Translations under genes and position numbers: made by a program | DNA from: Bog-473 sp963728845 | GTDB lineage: Bacteria > Actinomycetota > Acidimicrobiia > Acidimicrobiales > RAAP-2 | Assembly: GCA_963728845.1 (NCBI GenBank) | Contig: CAVSLS010000005.1 | Location: 86,116 to 150,115 of the forward strand | Direction: 5' to 3' | Length of the DNA stretch: 64,000 nucleotides | Notes under the pieces: generated by a model | Database searches by the model: none | What the model saw: the letters and a program-made list of their open reading frames with translations, nothing else | Told to the model about the DNA's origin: nothing | In this document: piece by piece, positions 46,032 to 54,030 of the stretch | How positions within the stretch are numbered: position 1 is the stretch's first letter | Layout: each line of letters opens with the position of its first letter

Positions 46032-47211
46032 ATGCCCAACGCCGTGATCGTCGACGCCGTCCGCACCCCCGTTGGACGCCGAGGGGGGCGGCTGTCGGGA
46101 TGGCACGCCACCGACTTGGCGGCGCAGCCGCTGGCCGCCCTGCTGGCCCGCAACGACCTGGACCCCTCCCTGGTCGAGGACGTCGTGATGGGTTGCACCA
46201 TGACCGTGGGGGAGCAGGCGATGAACATCGCTCGCAACGCCGCGTTGGCGGCGGGGTTCCCCGAATCGGTCCCGGGGACGACGGTCGACCGCCAGTGCGG
46301 CTCGGCGCAACAAGCCATCCACTTCGCGGCCCAGGCGGTGATGGCCGGCGCCATGGACGTCACCATCGGCGCGGGCGTGGAGTCGATGAGCCGCGTCCCC
46401 ATCGGCTCGACGACCGAGCCCGGGCCGGGTGAGGCCTACGGCCCTCTCTACAAGCAACGCTTCGAGCTCATCCACCAAGGCGAATGCGCGGAGGAGATCG
46501 CGCGGCGCTGGAAGGTCTCGCGCGAGGAGATGGACGCGTTCGCGTTGCGCTCGCACCAGCGGGCGGCCCGGGCCGACGACGAGGGCCGCTTCGCCAACGA
46601 GATCGTCGCCCTCGAGGCTCGGGTCCACCCCGACGTCCCGGGGGCGACCGAGGTGAGCGGGATGCATCGAGTCCGACGAGGGTGTCCGCCGCGACACGTC
46701 ACTCGAGAAGCTGGCCGCGTTGAAGCCGGCCTTCTCGGAGGCGGGCACCGTGACGGCGGGGACCTCCTCGCAGATCTCCGACGGCGCCGCGGCCGTCTTG
46801 ATCATGAGCGAAGAGCGCGCGTCGTCCTTGGGCCTGCGGCCCCGGGCGCGCTTCCACACCTTCGCGGTCGCGGCCAACGACCCCCAGATCATGCTGACGG
46901 CCCCCATCCCGGCCACCGAGCTGGTGCTGGCCAAGGCCAAGCTGTCACTGCAGGACATGGACGTGATCGAGATCAACGAGGCCTTCGCGTCCGTCGTGCT
47001 CGCCTGGGAGCGCGAGTACGGCGCCGACATGGAGCGGGTGAACCCCAACGGCGGCGCCATCGCCATCGGCCACCCCACCGGTTGCTCGGGCGCGCGCCTC
47101 ATGGCGACGCTGCTCAACGAGATGGAGCGCACGGGGGCCCGCTACGGGCTCCAGACGATGTGCGAGGGTGGCGGGCAGGCGAACGCCACCATCATCGAGC
47201 GGCTCGGTTGA
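46032..47211 (+). CDS. Acetyl-CoA C-acetyltransferase (thiolase), frameshifted
   Basis: A thiolase of about 393 residues. The first frame has VIVDAVRTPVGRRGG and the nucleophile cysteine in TVDRQCGSAQQAI (near residue 90). After a slip near 46663 the second frame has LKPAFSEAGTVTAGTSSQ, IEINEAFASVV, and the second catalytic cysteine region NPNGGAIAIGHPTGCSGAR. It resembles FadA5/FadA6-type thiolases of steroid catabolism. The proximity of the ipd-like operon favours a role like FadA6, but sequence alone does not decide. It is followed by DUF35 and SCP2-thiolase genes, probably one operon. Confidence 0.85.
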
Positions 47212-47227
47212 TGGCGAGCCCACCCGG

Positions 47228-47676
47228 ATGCCCGCGGTGGAGGGCTGGTTCACGACGGGCGAGGACGGCGCCGCCCCGGCCCTGCTGGGGTCGCGCTGCG
47301 ACGGGTGCGGGACCTACGCCTTTCCGGCCGAGGGCAGCTACTGCCGGAACCCCGACTGTGCCTCCGACGTCCTTCGAGACGGTGGAGCTCTCGCGGCGGG
47401 GTCGCATCTGGTCCTACACCGACGCCCGCTACCAGCCCCCGCACCCCTATGTGGCGGCCGACCCCTACGTCCCGTTCTGCCTGGTCGCCGTGGAGCTGGC
47501 CGCCGAGAAGCTCGTGGTCATGGGCCAGGTCGTGGGCGGGGTGACGGTCGACGACCTGCGGGTGGGCGACGAGGTCGAGCTGGTGGTCGACACGCTCTAC
47601 TCGCAGGACGGGCTGCGACTACCTCGTGTGGAAGTGGCGGCCGCTCGGTGCCGTGGCGGCCGGCGGGGAGGCCTGA
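47228..47676 (+). CDS. Zn-ribbon/OB-fold DUF35 protein (frameshifted)
   Basis: A DUF35 protein of about 150 residues. It starts MPAVEGWFTTGEDGAA and has the zinc ribbon CDGCGTYAFP and CRNPDC. A slip near 47370 leads to FETVELSRRGRIWSYTDARYQPP and CLVAVELAAEKLVVMGQV in a second frame; a second slip near 47612 returns to the family ending DYLVWKWRPLG. It lies two bases from the SCP2-thiolase start. DUF35 proteins bind and activate such thiolase-like proteins as retro-aldolases or thiolases (as with Ltp2 and ChsH2). Confidence 0.78.
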
Positions 47677-47678
47677 GC

Positions 47679-48896
47679 GTGCCCGACGACAAGAAGGTGG
47701 CGGTGCTGGGCGCCGGCATGCACGAGTGGGGCAAGTGGGGGCGTCCGTTCGTGGAGTACGGGCTCGCCGCGGCGCGTGACGCGCTGGACGACGCCGGACT
47801 CGGCTGGCGTGACATGCAATTCGTGTCGGGCGCCGACACCATCCGCAACGGCTACCCGGGCTTCGTGTCGGGCGCCACGTTCGCCCAGGCGCTCGGGTGG
47901 ACGGGGGCGCCGGTCTCGAGCGTCTATGCCGCGTGCGCCTCGGGCGCGGTGGCGATCGCCAACGCCCGGGCGCAGATCCTGGCCGGGCTGTGCGATGTGG
48001 CGCTCGTGGTCGGTGCCGACACCACGCCCAAAGGCTTCTTCGCGCCGGTGGGCGGCGAGCGCAGGGACGATCCGGACTGGCTGCGCTTCCATCTCATGGG
48101 CGCGACCAATCCGACGTACTTCGCGCTGTACGCGCGCCGCCGCATGGACCGCTTCGGTGCGACCGAGGAGGACTTCGCGCACGTCAAGGTGAAGAACGCG
48201 CGCCACGGGCTGGCGAACCCCTACGCGCGCTACCGCAAGGAGGTCACGGTCGACGAGGTGCTCGCCTCGCCCATGGTGGCGGATCCGCTGCGGCTGCTCG
48301 AGATCTGCGCGACGTCCGACGGCGGGGCTGCCCTCGTCCTCTCGAGCATGGACTTCGCCCGGCGCCACGCCGGCGCCGGGCCGGTGGTGACCATCGACGC
48401 GGTCTCGACCGTCACCCCCACGTTCCCCAACACCGTGATCGAGATGCCGAACTTCTCGACCGACTCCGCCGCCGCGCTCGACGGCGGGGCCGACTCGGGG
48501 TCGGCCGTGGCGGGCTTCCGGCCCTCCATCGCCACGGCGGCCTACGCCGAAGCCGGCATCGGTCCCGAGGACGTCAGCCTGGCCGAGGTCTACGACCTCT
48601 CCTCCGCGCTCGAGCTCGACTGGTACGAGGACATCGGCCTGTGCGGCGAGGGCGAGGCGGAGAAGCTGCTGCGCGACGGCGCCACCGCACTCGGCGGGCG
48701 GGTGCCGGTCAATCCCTCGGGCGGCCTCTCCTGCTTCGGCGAGGCCATCCCCGCCCAGGCGATCGCCCAGGTGTGCGAATGCGTCTGGCAGCTCCGGGGC
48801 ACCGCCACGGGGCACCAGGTGGAGGGGGCGACGGTGGCCGTCACGGCCAACCAAGGTTTGTTCGGCCATGGTTCGTCGGTGCTCCTCAGCCGCTGA
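47679..48896 (+). CDS. SCP2-type thiolase/lipid-transfer protein (Ltp-like)
   Basis: A 405-residue thiolase-superfamily protein of the sterol-carrier thiolase group. VAVLGAGMHEWGKWGRPFVEYG opens the fold; the nucleophile position is SSVYAACASGAVAIANA; ATSDGGAALVL and VNPSGGLSCFGEAIPAQ follow. Proteins of this group act as thiolases or, with a DUF35 partner, as retro-aldolases on steroid side chains. The GTG at 47679 follows the DUF35 stop at two bases, which supports a functional complex. The frame is intact, and a hairpin follows the stop. Confidence 0.87.
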   Translation: MPDDKKVAVLGAGMHEWGKWGRPFVEYGLAAARDALDDAGLGWRDMQFVSGADTIRNGYPGFVSGATFAQALGWTGAPVSSVYAACASGAVAIANARAQILAGLCDVALVVGADTTPKGFFAPVGGERRDDPDWLRFHLMGATNPTYFALYARRRMDRFGATEEDFAHVKVKNARHGLANPYARYRKEVTVDEVLASPMVADPLRLLEICATSDGGAALVLSSMDFARRHAGAGPVVTIDAVSTVTPTFPNTVIEMPNFSTDSAAALDGGADSGSAVAGFRPSIATAAYAEAGIGPEDVSLAEVYDLSSALELDWYEDIGLCGEGEAEKLLRDGATALGGRVPVNPSGGLSCFGEAIPAQAIAQVCECVWQLRGTATGHQVEGATVAVTANQGLFGHGSSVLLSR

Positions 48897-48917
48897 AACC
48901 CTGGTAGGGGACGAGTT

Positions 48918-48933
48918 CGGCCCCGGAGGGCCG
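48918..48933 (+). terminator. Hairpin after the SCP2-thiolase gene
   Basis: CGGCCC-CGGA-GGGCCG forms a perfect six-pair stem with a four-base loop, 22 bases after the thiolase stop. There is no T-run, so termination strength is uncertain. Confidence 0.4.
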
Positions 48934-49023
48934 CATCGTGTGTGATCCCGGGCCATCGGGGTATACACCGCAGTGACGTCAATCGTGGTCGTGGGCTGCT
49001 TAGGCTGGCGGACGCGTGAGTCG

Positions 49024-49037
49024 TCTGATTCGGGGTC
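49024..49037. repeat. 14-bp direct repeat, right copy
   Basis: This is the second TCTGATTCGGGGTC, identical to 46003-46016. It lies 34 bases before the start of the small HTH gene, roughly where a promoter or operator would be. Confidence 0.55.
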
Positions 49038-49070
49038 GGCGCGGAACGACACTGTGATTGGAGGAACTGC

Positions 49071-49535
49071 ATGTTGGCCACTGATGCGATTGAGCTGCGT
49101 CAGGATGAAGAGCAGCAAAGAGGAGCAGATATCTCAATGCCGGACCAGACTGACGACCGGAGCGGGACCGGGTCCGACGACGTGCTGAAGGCACTCGACG
49201 AGCTGGAAACCGTGCTGCGGGACAACGCGGAAAGCGAGCGGCTCCTCTCGAAACGCATCGCCGAAGTCCGCCTCGCCCGTCAGAACGGGCGGGAGTGGAA
49301 GGCGATCCTCGGGGACGAGGACGAGCCGGGGACCGTCCAGCTGGTGAGCACGATCCTGCGCCGGCAGTCCGAGGCCAGCGGGTACCTGCGCCGGTCCTTG
49401 GTCGTGGCGCTGCGCGCCGAGGGGCAGAGCATCCCGAGCATCGCTCATCTCTTCGGCGTGACCCACCAGCGTGTGTCGAACCTGCTGCGGCGGGTGGCGC
49501 AGGGCAATTCCACGGCAAGCGGCAACGGCGTCTAG
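49071..49535 (+). CDS. Small helix-turn-helix protein of unknown function
   Basis: A 154-residue protein. The N-terminal third is acidic and probably disordered. The middle (about residues 38-105) is helical: DDVLKALDELETVLRDNAES and STILRRQSEASGYLRRSLVVALR. The C-terminal part, GQSIPSIAHLFGVTHQRVSNLLRR (residues 116-139), is a good helix-turn-helix like those in sigma region 4 or small DNA-binding factors. A GGAGGAA ribosome site lies four bases before the ATG, and a TAGGCT -10-like box is at 49001. No family name is recalled. It may regulate the neighbouring steroid genes. Confidence 0.65.
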   Translation: MLATDAIELRQDEEQQRGADISMPDQTDDRSGTGSDDVLKALDELETVLRDNAESERLLSKRIAEVRLARQNGREWKAILGDEDEPGTVQLVSTILRRQSEASGYLRRSLVVALRAEGQSIPSIAHLFGVTHQRVSNLLRRVAQGNSTASGNGV

Positions 49536-49553
49536 ACAGACCCTGGACGGACC

Positions 49554-50573
49554 TCAGCCGGACCAGGCGCGGAGCACGGCGTCGGCCTCGCCCATGATGT
49601 CGCTGACGATGTCGGCCACGCTCGGCAGCGAGCTCAACACTCCCACCACCTGACCGGTCGGCAGCACGCCCACGTCGGTGCGCCCCTCGACGAGCGCGGC
49701 CTTCGTCATGACCGGCGCGTTGGCCGCCATGACGACCTGGGTCCACGTGAGCTCGTTGCCCTCCTTCATTGCGCGCCCCTCGCGCAGGAGCGAGGCGACG
49801 GTGGCGCCCGTCTCCTGGCGGAACCGGTAGGCGCTGCGCAGCGCGCGCGGGAGGGCACGCAGCCATGACTGCGAGTCGAGGCGGCCGACCAGCTCGGTGC
49901 GCACGACGCGTTGGGGCGCGCCGTCCACCTTGGTCGTCACCACGGTGCCCGTCACCGGTGTCTCGAGGTACACGTCCTTGACGGCGTCCGGCACCCGGCT
50001 CTCGGCGGAGAGGAGGAACCGGGTGCCCATGGCGACGCCGGCCGCACCGTAGGCCAGGGCGGCCACGAGCCCACGCCCGCTGAAGAAGCCACCGGCGCCG
50101 AGGACCAGGACGCGGTCGCCCACGGCGTCGACGACCTGGGGGAGGAGGAGGGTCGTGGGCACGCTCCCGGTGTGCCCGCCCCCCTCGGCCCCCTGGGCGA
50201 TGACGGCGTCCACACCCCATTCGGCCACCTTCTCGGCGTGGCGCCGGGCGCCGACCGTCGGCATGACGAAGAGCCCCGCCTCCTTGCACCGCGCCACGAG
50301 GGCCGGGTTGGGCGCCTGGGCGAAGCTGGCCACCCGGGCACCGGTCTCGATCATCAGCTCGATGCGCTCGTGCACGTCGGCCGCATCGGTCCGCAGGTTG
50401 ACGCCGAAGGGAGCCTGCGTCCGCCTGCGCACCTCGGTGATGGCGAGGGCGAGCTCGTCGAGCGTCATGGTGGCCGACGCCAGGATGCCGAGGCCGCCGG
50501 CCTCACAGGTGGCCGCCACCAGGCGGGGGCCGGCCACCCAACCCATGCCGGTCTGCACGAGGGGGACGCGCAC
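49554..50573 (-). CDS. ipdC: Nitronate monooxygenase-like flavoprotein, IpdC homologue
   Basis: A 339-residue FMN-dependent TIM barrel. VPLVQTGMGWVAGPRLVAAT, FGVNLRTDAADVHERIELMI, DAVIAQGAEGGGHTG and GVAMGTRFLLSAESRVPDAVK match IpdC (Rv3553 of Mycobacterium tuberculosis) closely, as I recall it. IpdC is an oxidoreductase of the C/D-ring pathway acting before EchA20. The GTG at 50573 is the first clear start, but homology extends about ten residues upstream (LHTELCERV) without a standard start codon, so an indel near the 5' end is possible. It lies after ipdB on the same strand. Confidence 0.82.
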   Translation of the reverse strand: MRVPLVQTGMGWVAGPRLVAATCEAGGLGILASATMTLDELALAITEVRRRTQAPFGVNLRTDAADVHERIELMIETGARVASFAQAPNPALVARCKEAGLFVMPTVGARRHAEKVAEWGVDAVIAQGAEGGGHTGSVPTTLLLPQVVDAVGDRVLVLGAGGFFSGRGLVAALAYGAAGVAMGTRFLLSAESRVPDAVKDVYLETPVTGTVVTTKVDGAPQRVVRTELVGRLDSQSWLRALPRALRSAYRFRQETGATVASLLREGRAMKEGNELTWTQVVMAANAPVMTKAALVEGRTDVGVLPTGQVVGVLSSLPSVADIVSDIMGEADAVLRAWSG

Positions 50574-50650
50574 GCCGACCCGTTCGCACAGCTCGGTGTG
50601 CAGCGCCGGGTGGTACGGCGCCGGGCGCTGCGGCGAGCCGGGGACCGCGG

Positions 50651-51418
50651 TCAGCTCCGCACCTCACGATCGCGGAGCGAGCCCGGGTCCAGGACGACGC
50701 GCACGATGGCGAGCTCCTCGGGCGTTGGGAGGCGGGTCGGCCCGACGTCGGCGGGAACGGAGAGCTCGAAGCCGGTGGCGGCCACGACGTCGTCGACCGT
50801 CACCCCGGGATGGTGCGAGCGAAGCCGCATGGTGCGGTCCGGTGTCTCGAAGTCGAACACACCGAGGTTCGAGACGACACGGCGGACGTCGTGGAAGCGC
50901 GTCGCCCCCGGGCCCGCGGCCGCGGCGCGCGGCGTACCCGACGCCGCTGACGACGTCGACCTGCTCGACGAAGGTGCGCACGCCGTGGTCGGGGACCCAG
51001 TAGCTGGTGGGGTGGTTGACCGAGTTGCCGGGCGCGCCGCGCACGCCGACGAGCTGCACCTTGGGCTTGTCGTGCGGCCCGATGGCCGAGATGTTCTGGT
51101 TGCCCGAGCGGTCGATCTGGCTCGCCATCATCATGATGTGGCGCCTGCCCGACCACACGACGTCGAACACGCTGCGGTAGGGCATGGGCGCCTCGCGGGC
51201 CAACTCCGTGGGCGCCGTCGCGATGGGGGCGCGCCGATCATCAAGGCGGCCTCACCGTCGGTGAGGACGAGGTCGGGGGCGAAGGTGAGCTTGGCCAGCC
51301 GGGCTCCGAGCGAGGGGATGGTGCCGAACGGGCTGGCCATGACCTCGCCGGCGGCGCGCCAGGCGTCGGCGCAGGCGATGACACAGAACTCCGCCCGGGT
51401 GACGCCGGCGTCGCTCAT
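50651..51418 (-). CDS. ipdB: CoA-transferase-family ring-cleaving hydrolase beta subunit, IpdB homologue (frameshifted)
   Basis: IpdB-like protein of about 250 residues in three frame segments. The first has TRAEFCVIACADAWRAAGE and LTFAPDLVLTDGEA. The second, after a slip near 51235, has WSGRRHIMMMASQIDRSGNQ, VRGAPGNSVNHPTSYWV and VEQVDVVSGVGY. The third, after about 50930, has FDFETPDRTMRLRSHHPGVT and ends LRDREVRS. The match to Rv3552 runs to the last residue. With IpdA it forms the hydrolase that opens steroid ring C. The ATG overlaps the ipdA stop (ATGA). Confidence 0.85.
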
Positions 51419-52308
51419 GGGGCCCGGTGCTCCTCGACCCGGGCCTGGTACTCGTCCTCGTCGACGAGGAGGTAGCGATCGGCGAAGGCCTCCCAGGCGG
51501 CCGGGTCGGCGGCGGCGGTCGCGTACTCCTTCTGGAACGCCTCGTCGCGGCCGTAGTCGGGTGGGTTGGCGGTGAAGTGCGCGCCGCCTCGTGTCTCGGC
51601 GACGCCGTCGGTGAGCATGCGGTGGATCGACACGGTGGAGAGGGGGTGGGTCGCGGTGGCCAGTGCGCCGTTCTCGACGATGCGCTCCGTGGTCATGAAG
51701 CGGCGCTCGGCGGCGCCGAGGAAGAGCGGGTCGAAGAACGGGTCGGGGCTCAGCACCTGTCCGTTGCCGGAGGTGTCGGCCCGGTTGGTGTGGACGACGG
51801 CCGCATCGAGGTGGAGCGCCGGCATGGCGACCAGCTCGACGTCGGCGTCGGCCTGGTCGGCGAGGTGGGGACTGTCGGCGCCGTAGGGCGAGCGGACGAG
51901 GCGCAGTCCGGGGTTGAGGGTGAGGACGTCGGAGCCCAGCCCGGCGCGGGTCGGGAGGAAGGGGACCCGCCACGCCGATGCCTGGAGGCCCAAGAAGAAC
52001 ATCCCCTCGTCCACCTCCATCACCTCGACCCGGCCCTGTTGGCGCGCCGACCGCCAGTGGGGGTCGAGCGCGATGGAGTCGAGGGTGACGAACCCGCAGA
52101 CGACCTTGCGCACCTTGCCGGCGGCGCACAACAGGCCCACGTCGGGGCCGCCGTAGGCGACGATCGTCAGGTCGGTGAGGTCCGAGCGGCACAGTGCGCG
52201 CACCACGGCCATGGGCTTGCGGCGCGAGCCCCAGCCGCCGATGCCGATCGTCATCCCGGAGCGGAGTTCGGCGACGATGTCCTCGACGGTGATGCGCTTG
52301 TCGCTCAC
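51415..52308 (-). CDS. ipdA: CoA-transferase-family ring-cleaving hydrolase alpha subunit, IpdA homologue
   Basis: A 297-residue protein resembling class I CoA-transferase alpha subunits. IGIGGWGSRRKPMAVVRAL, VAYGGPDVGLLCAAGKVRK, FLPTRAGLGSDVLTLNPGLR and VHTNRADTSGNGQ match IpdA (Rv3551). Although the fold is that of CoA-transferases, the characterised IpdAB hydrolyses the C-ring of COCHEA-CoA rather than moving CoA. It starts at GTG 52308, overlapping the echA20 stop (GTGA), and ends by overlapping ipdB, so the genes are tightly coupled. The frame is intact. Confidence 0.9.
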   Translation of the reverse strand: MSDKRITVEDIVAELRSGMTIGIGGWGSRRKPMAVVRALCRSDLTDLTIVAYGGPDVGLLCAAGKVRKVVCGFVTLDSIALDPHWRSARQQGRVEVMEVDEGMFFLGLQASAWRVPFLPTRAGLGSDVLTLNPGLRLVRSPYGADSPHLADQADADVELVAMPALHLDAAVVHTNRADTSGNGQVLSPDPFFDPLFLGAAERRFMTTERIVENGALATATHPLSTVSIHRMLTDGVAETRGGAHFTANPPDYGRDEAFQKEYATAAADPAAWEAFADRYLLVDEDEYQARVEEHRAP

Positions 52309-53063
52309 TGCGACGTGTCGGCGTCGCGCTTCTCCACGAAGGCGGCTCGCTGCTCGTCGGCCACGCCGCGCACGTGGAGCTCATAGGTGAAGCCCTGCTC
52401 GAAGCGGTAGCTGCGCTTCACATCGACGGGATCGATCCCGTTGAGCGACTCCTTGGCCCGGCGGATGATGGTCGGACTCTTGGCGGCGATGTCGGTGGCC
52501 AGCTCGAGCGCCGCCGCCCGCAGGCGATCCGGCGGCACGACGGCGGCGAGCGAGCCGAAGGCGGCCAGCTCGGCGGCCGTCACGGGCTTGGCCGTGTAGA
52601 CCATCTTGCGCATGGCGTGCTGGGGGACGAGCCGAGCGAGATGGGTGGCGGCGCCGAGCGCGCCCCGGTCGACCTCGGGCAACCCGAAGGTGGCGTCCTC
52701 GGACGCGACGACCATGTCCGCGTTGCCGGCCAGGCCGATGCCACCCCCGAGGCAGAAGCCGTGGACCGCGGCGATGACGGGCACCTCGCAGTCGTAGACG
52801 GCGGCGAAGGCGGCGGCGCAGCCGCGGTTCACGCCGACGAGCGCCTCGTCTCCCTTGGCGTTGATCTCCTTGATGTCGACGCCGGCGCAGAAGCCGCGCC
52901 CGGTCGCCCGCAGGACGACGACCCGGTTGGTGGGCACCCGGCCCGCGGCGACCAGTGCATCGGCCAGGGCGAACCAGGCTGCCACGTCCAGCGCGTTGAC
53001 GGGCGGGTGGTCGATGACGACCTCGGCGATCCCGTCGTGCTCCTGGACCACGTCGATGGGCAT
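52305..53063 (-). CDS. echA20: Crotonase-family ring-cleaving hydrolase, EchA20 homologue
   Basis: A 252-residue crotonase. DHPPVNALDVAAWFALADAL, GRGFCAGVDIKEI, NRGCAAAFAAVYDCEVPVIA, GFCLGGGIGLAGNADMVVAS and GLPEVDRGALGAATHLARLV match EchA20 (Rv3550). In the known route EchA20 hydrolyses HIEC-CoA to open ring D. The ATG at 53063 (MPIDVV) lines up with the mycobacterial protein; another ATG at 53087 would add eight residues and would sit only five bases from the operator-like repeat. It is the first gene of the echA20-ipdA-ipdB-ipdC unit. Confidence 0.9.
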   Translation of the reverse strand: MPIDVVQEHDGIAEVVIDHPPVNALDVAAWFALADALVAAGRVPTNRVVVLRATGRGFCAGVDIKEINAKGDEALVGVNRGCAAAFAAVYDCEVPVIAAVHGFCLGGGIGLAGNADMVVASEDATFGLPEVDRGALGAATHLARLVPQHAMRKMVYTAKPVTAAELAAFGSLAAVVPPDRLRAAALELATDIAAKSPTIIRRAKESLNGIDPVDVKRSYRFEQGFTYELHVRGVADEQRAAFVEKRDADTSQ

Positions 53064-53091
53064 GGGGCGCCGGATCTCCTCGGTCATGGCC

Positions 53092-53106
53092 CTGACGCCG
53101 CGTCAG
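53092..53106. promoter_or_regulatory. Putative operator of the echA20-ipdABC operon
   Basis: CTGACG-CCG-CGTCAG is a perfect inverted repeat, followed by AAA as at 36401. It lies in the gap between the echA20-like gene and a divergent SDR gene, about 30 bases before the preferred echA20 start, and could control both directions. Confidence 0.7.
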
Positions 53107-53194
53107 AAAGCCGCTGGGAACTTAGGCCAGCACGCGGGGCCGGGCCAACACGGCCGGGGCCGGGCGGTGGGCACGGTCACCTAGGGTTTGCCCC

Positions 53195-53953
53195 GTGACG
53201 CAGCCGGCCTTCGACTTCAGCGAGCGCGTGGTCGTGGTGACGGGCGGCTCGCGGGGAGTCGGGGCCGGGATTGTGGCCGCGTTCGCCGAGGCCGGGGCGC
53301 ACGTCGTCACCTGCGGGCGGCACGAGGCGACGGTCGAGGATGCGGTGTTCATGACGGCCGACGTGCGCAAGCCGGCCGACGCCGAGCGGGTCGTCGCCAA
53401 GGCCGTCGAGCGGTTCGGCCGACTCGACGTGCTCGTCAACAACGCCGGAGGCGGGCCCCACGCCATGGCGGCCGAGGCGTCGCCCCGGTTCGTGGAGGCC
53501 GTCGTGAACCTGAACCTGCTGGCCCCCCTGTGGTGCGCGGTGTCGGCCCACAAGGTGATGGCGGTCCAGGAGGACGGCGGGTCCATCGTCAACGTCTCGA
53601 GCGTGTCGGGGCTGCGCCCCTCTCCGGGCGCCTCGGCCTACGGCGCGGCGAAGGCCGGTCTCATCAACCTGACGGCGACCCTCGCCGTCGAGTGGGCCCC
53701 GCTCGTACGGGTCAACTGCGTGAGCGCCGGTCTGCTCGACACCGGCGCCGGCGACGAGTTCTACGGAGGCCCCGGCGGCCTGGAGAAGATGGCCGCCACC
53801 GTGCCGCTCGGGCGGATGGGCACGCCCGACGACGTCGCCCGGGCCTGCCTGTTCCTGGCCAGCCCGGCTGCCTCCTACGTCTCGGGCGCCAATCTCGTGC
53901 TCCACGGCGGTGGCGAGCTGCCGGAGTACCTTCGGGCGCAGGGCGAGACATAG
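53195..53953 (+). CDS. SDR family oxidoreductase, divergent from the ipd operon
   Basis: A 252-residue short-chain dehydrogenase. VVVVTGGSRGVGAGI is the cofactor motif, LVNNAGGGPHAMAAE follows strand 4, the serine is in IVNVSSVSGL, and the catalytic pair is YGAAK. C-terminal features are VPLGRMGTPDDVARACLFLA and SYVSGANLVLHGGGELP. In mycobacteria an SDR gene is likewise divergent from echA20 (the Rv3548c/Rv3549c region), so gene order is conserved. It probably acts on a hydroxyl group of a ring C/D intermediate. It starts at GTG 53195. Confidence 0.87.
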   Translation: MTQPAFDFSERVVVVTGGSRGVGAGIVAAFAEAGAHVVTCGRHEATVEDAVFMTADVRKPADAERVVAKAVERFGRLDVLVNNAGGGPHAMAAEASPRFVEAVVNLNLLAPLWCAVSAHKVMAVQEDGGSIVNVSSVSGLRPSPGASAYGAAKAGLINLTATLAVEWAPLVRVNCVSAGLLDTGAGDEFYGGPGGLEKMAATVPLGRMGTPDDVARACLFLASPAASYVSGANLVLHGGGELPEYLRAQGET

Positions 53954-54030
53954 CCCAGCGCCCGTTCGGGCGTGCCCGGCGACCCGCCGATTAGGGGCAA
54001 ACGGGGGGTCAGCTGCTAAACAGAGCGACC

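Noticed and set aside
48974..48981. TGACGTCA palindrome before the HTH gene as a further copy of the operator
   Set aside because: It lacks the three-base spacer and the outer C/G pair, and an 8-bp palindrome is expected by chance.
36401..53106. Assigning the CTGACG-N3-CGTCAG repeats to KstR2
   Set aside because: The KstR2 consensus I know (CAAG-N2-CTTG type) does not match, so the regulator is left open.
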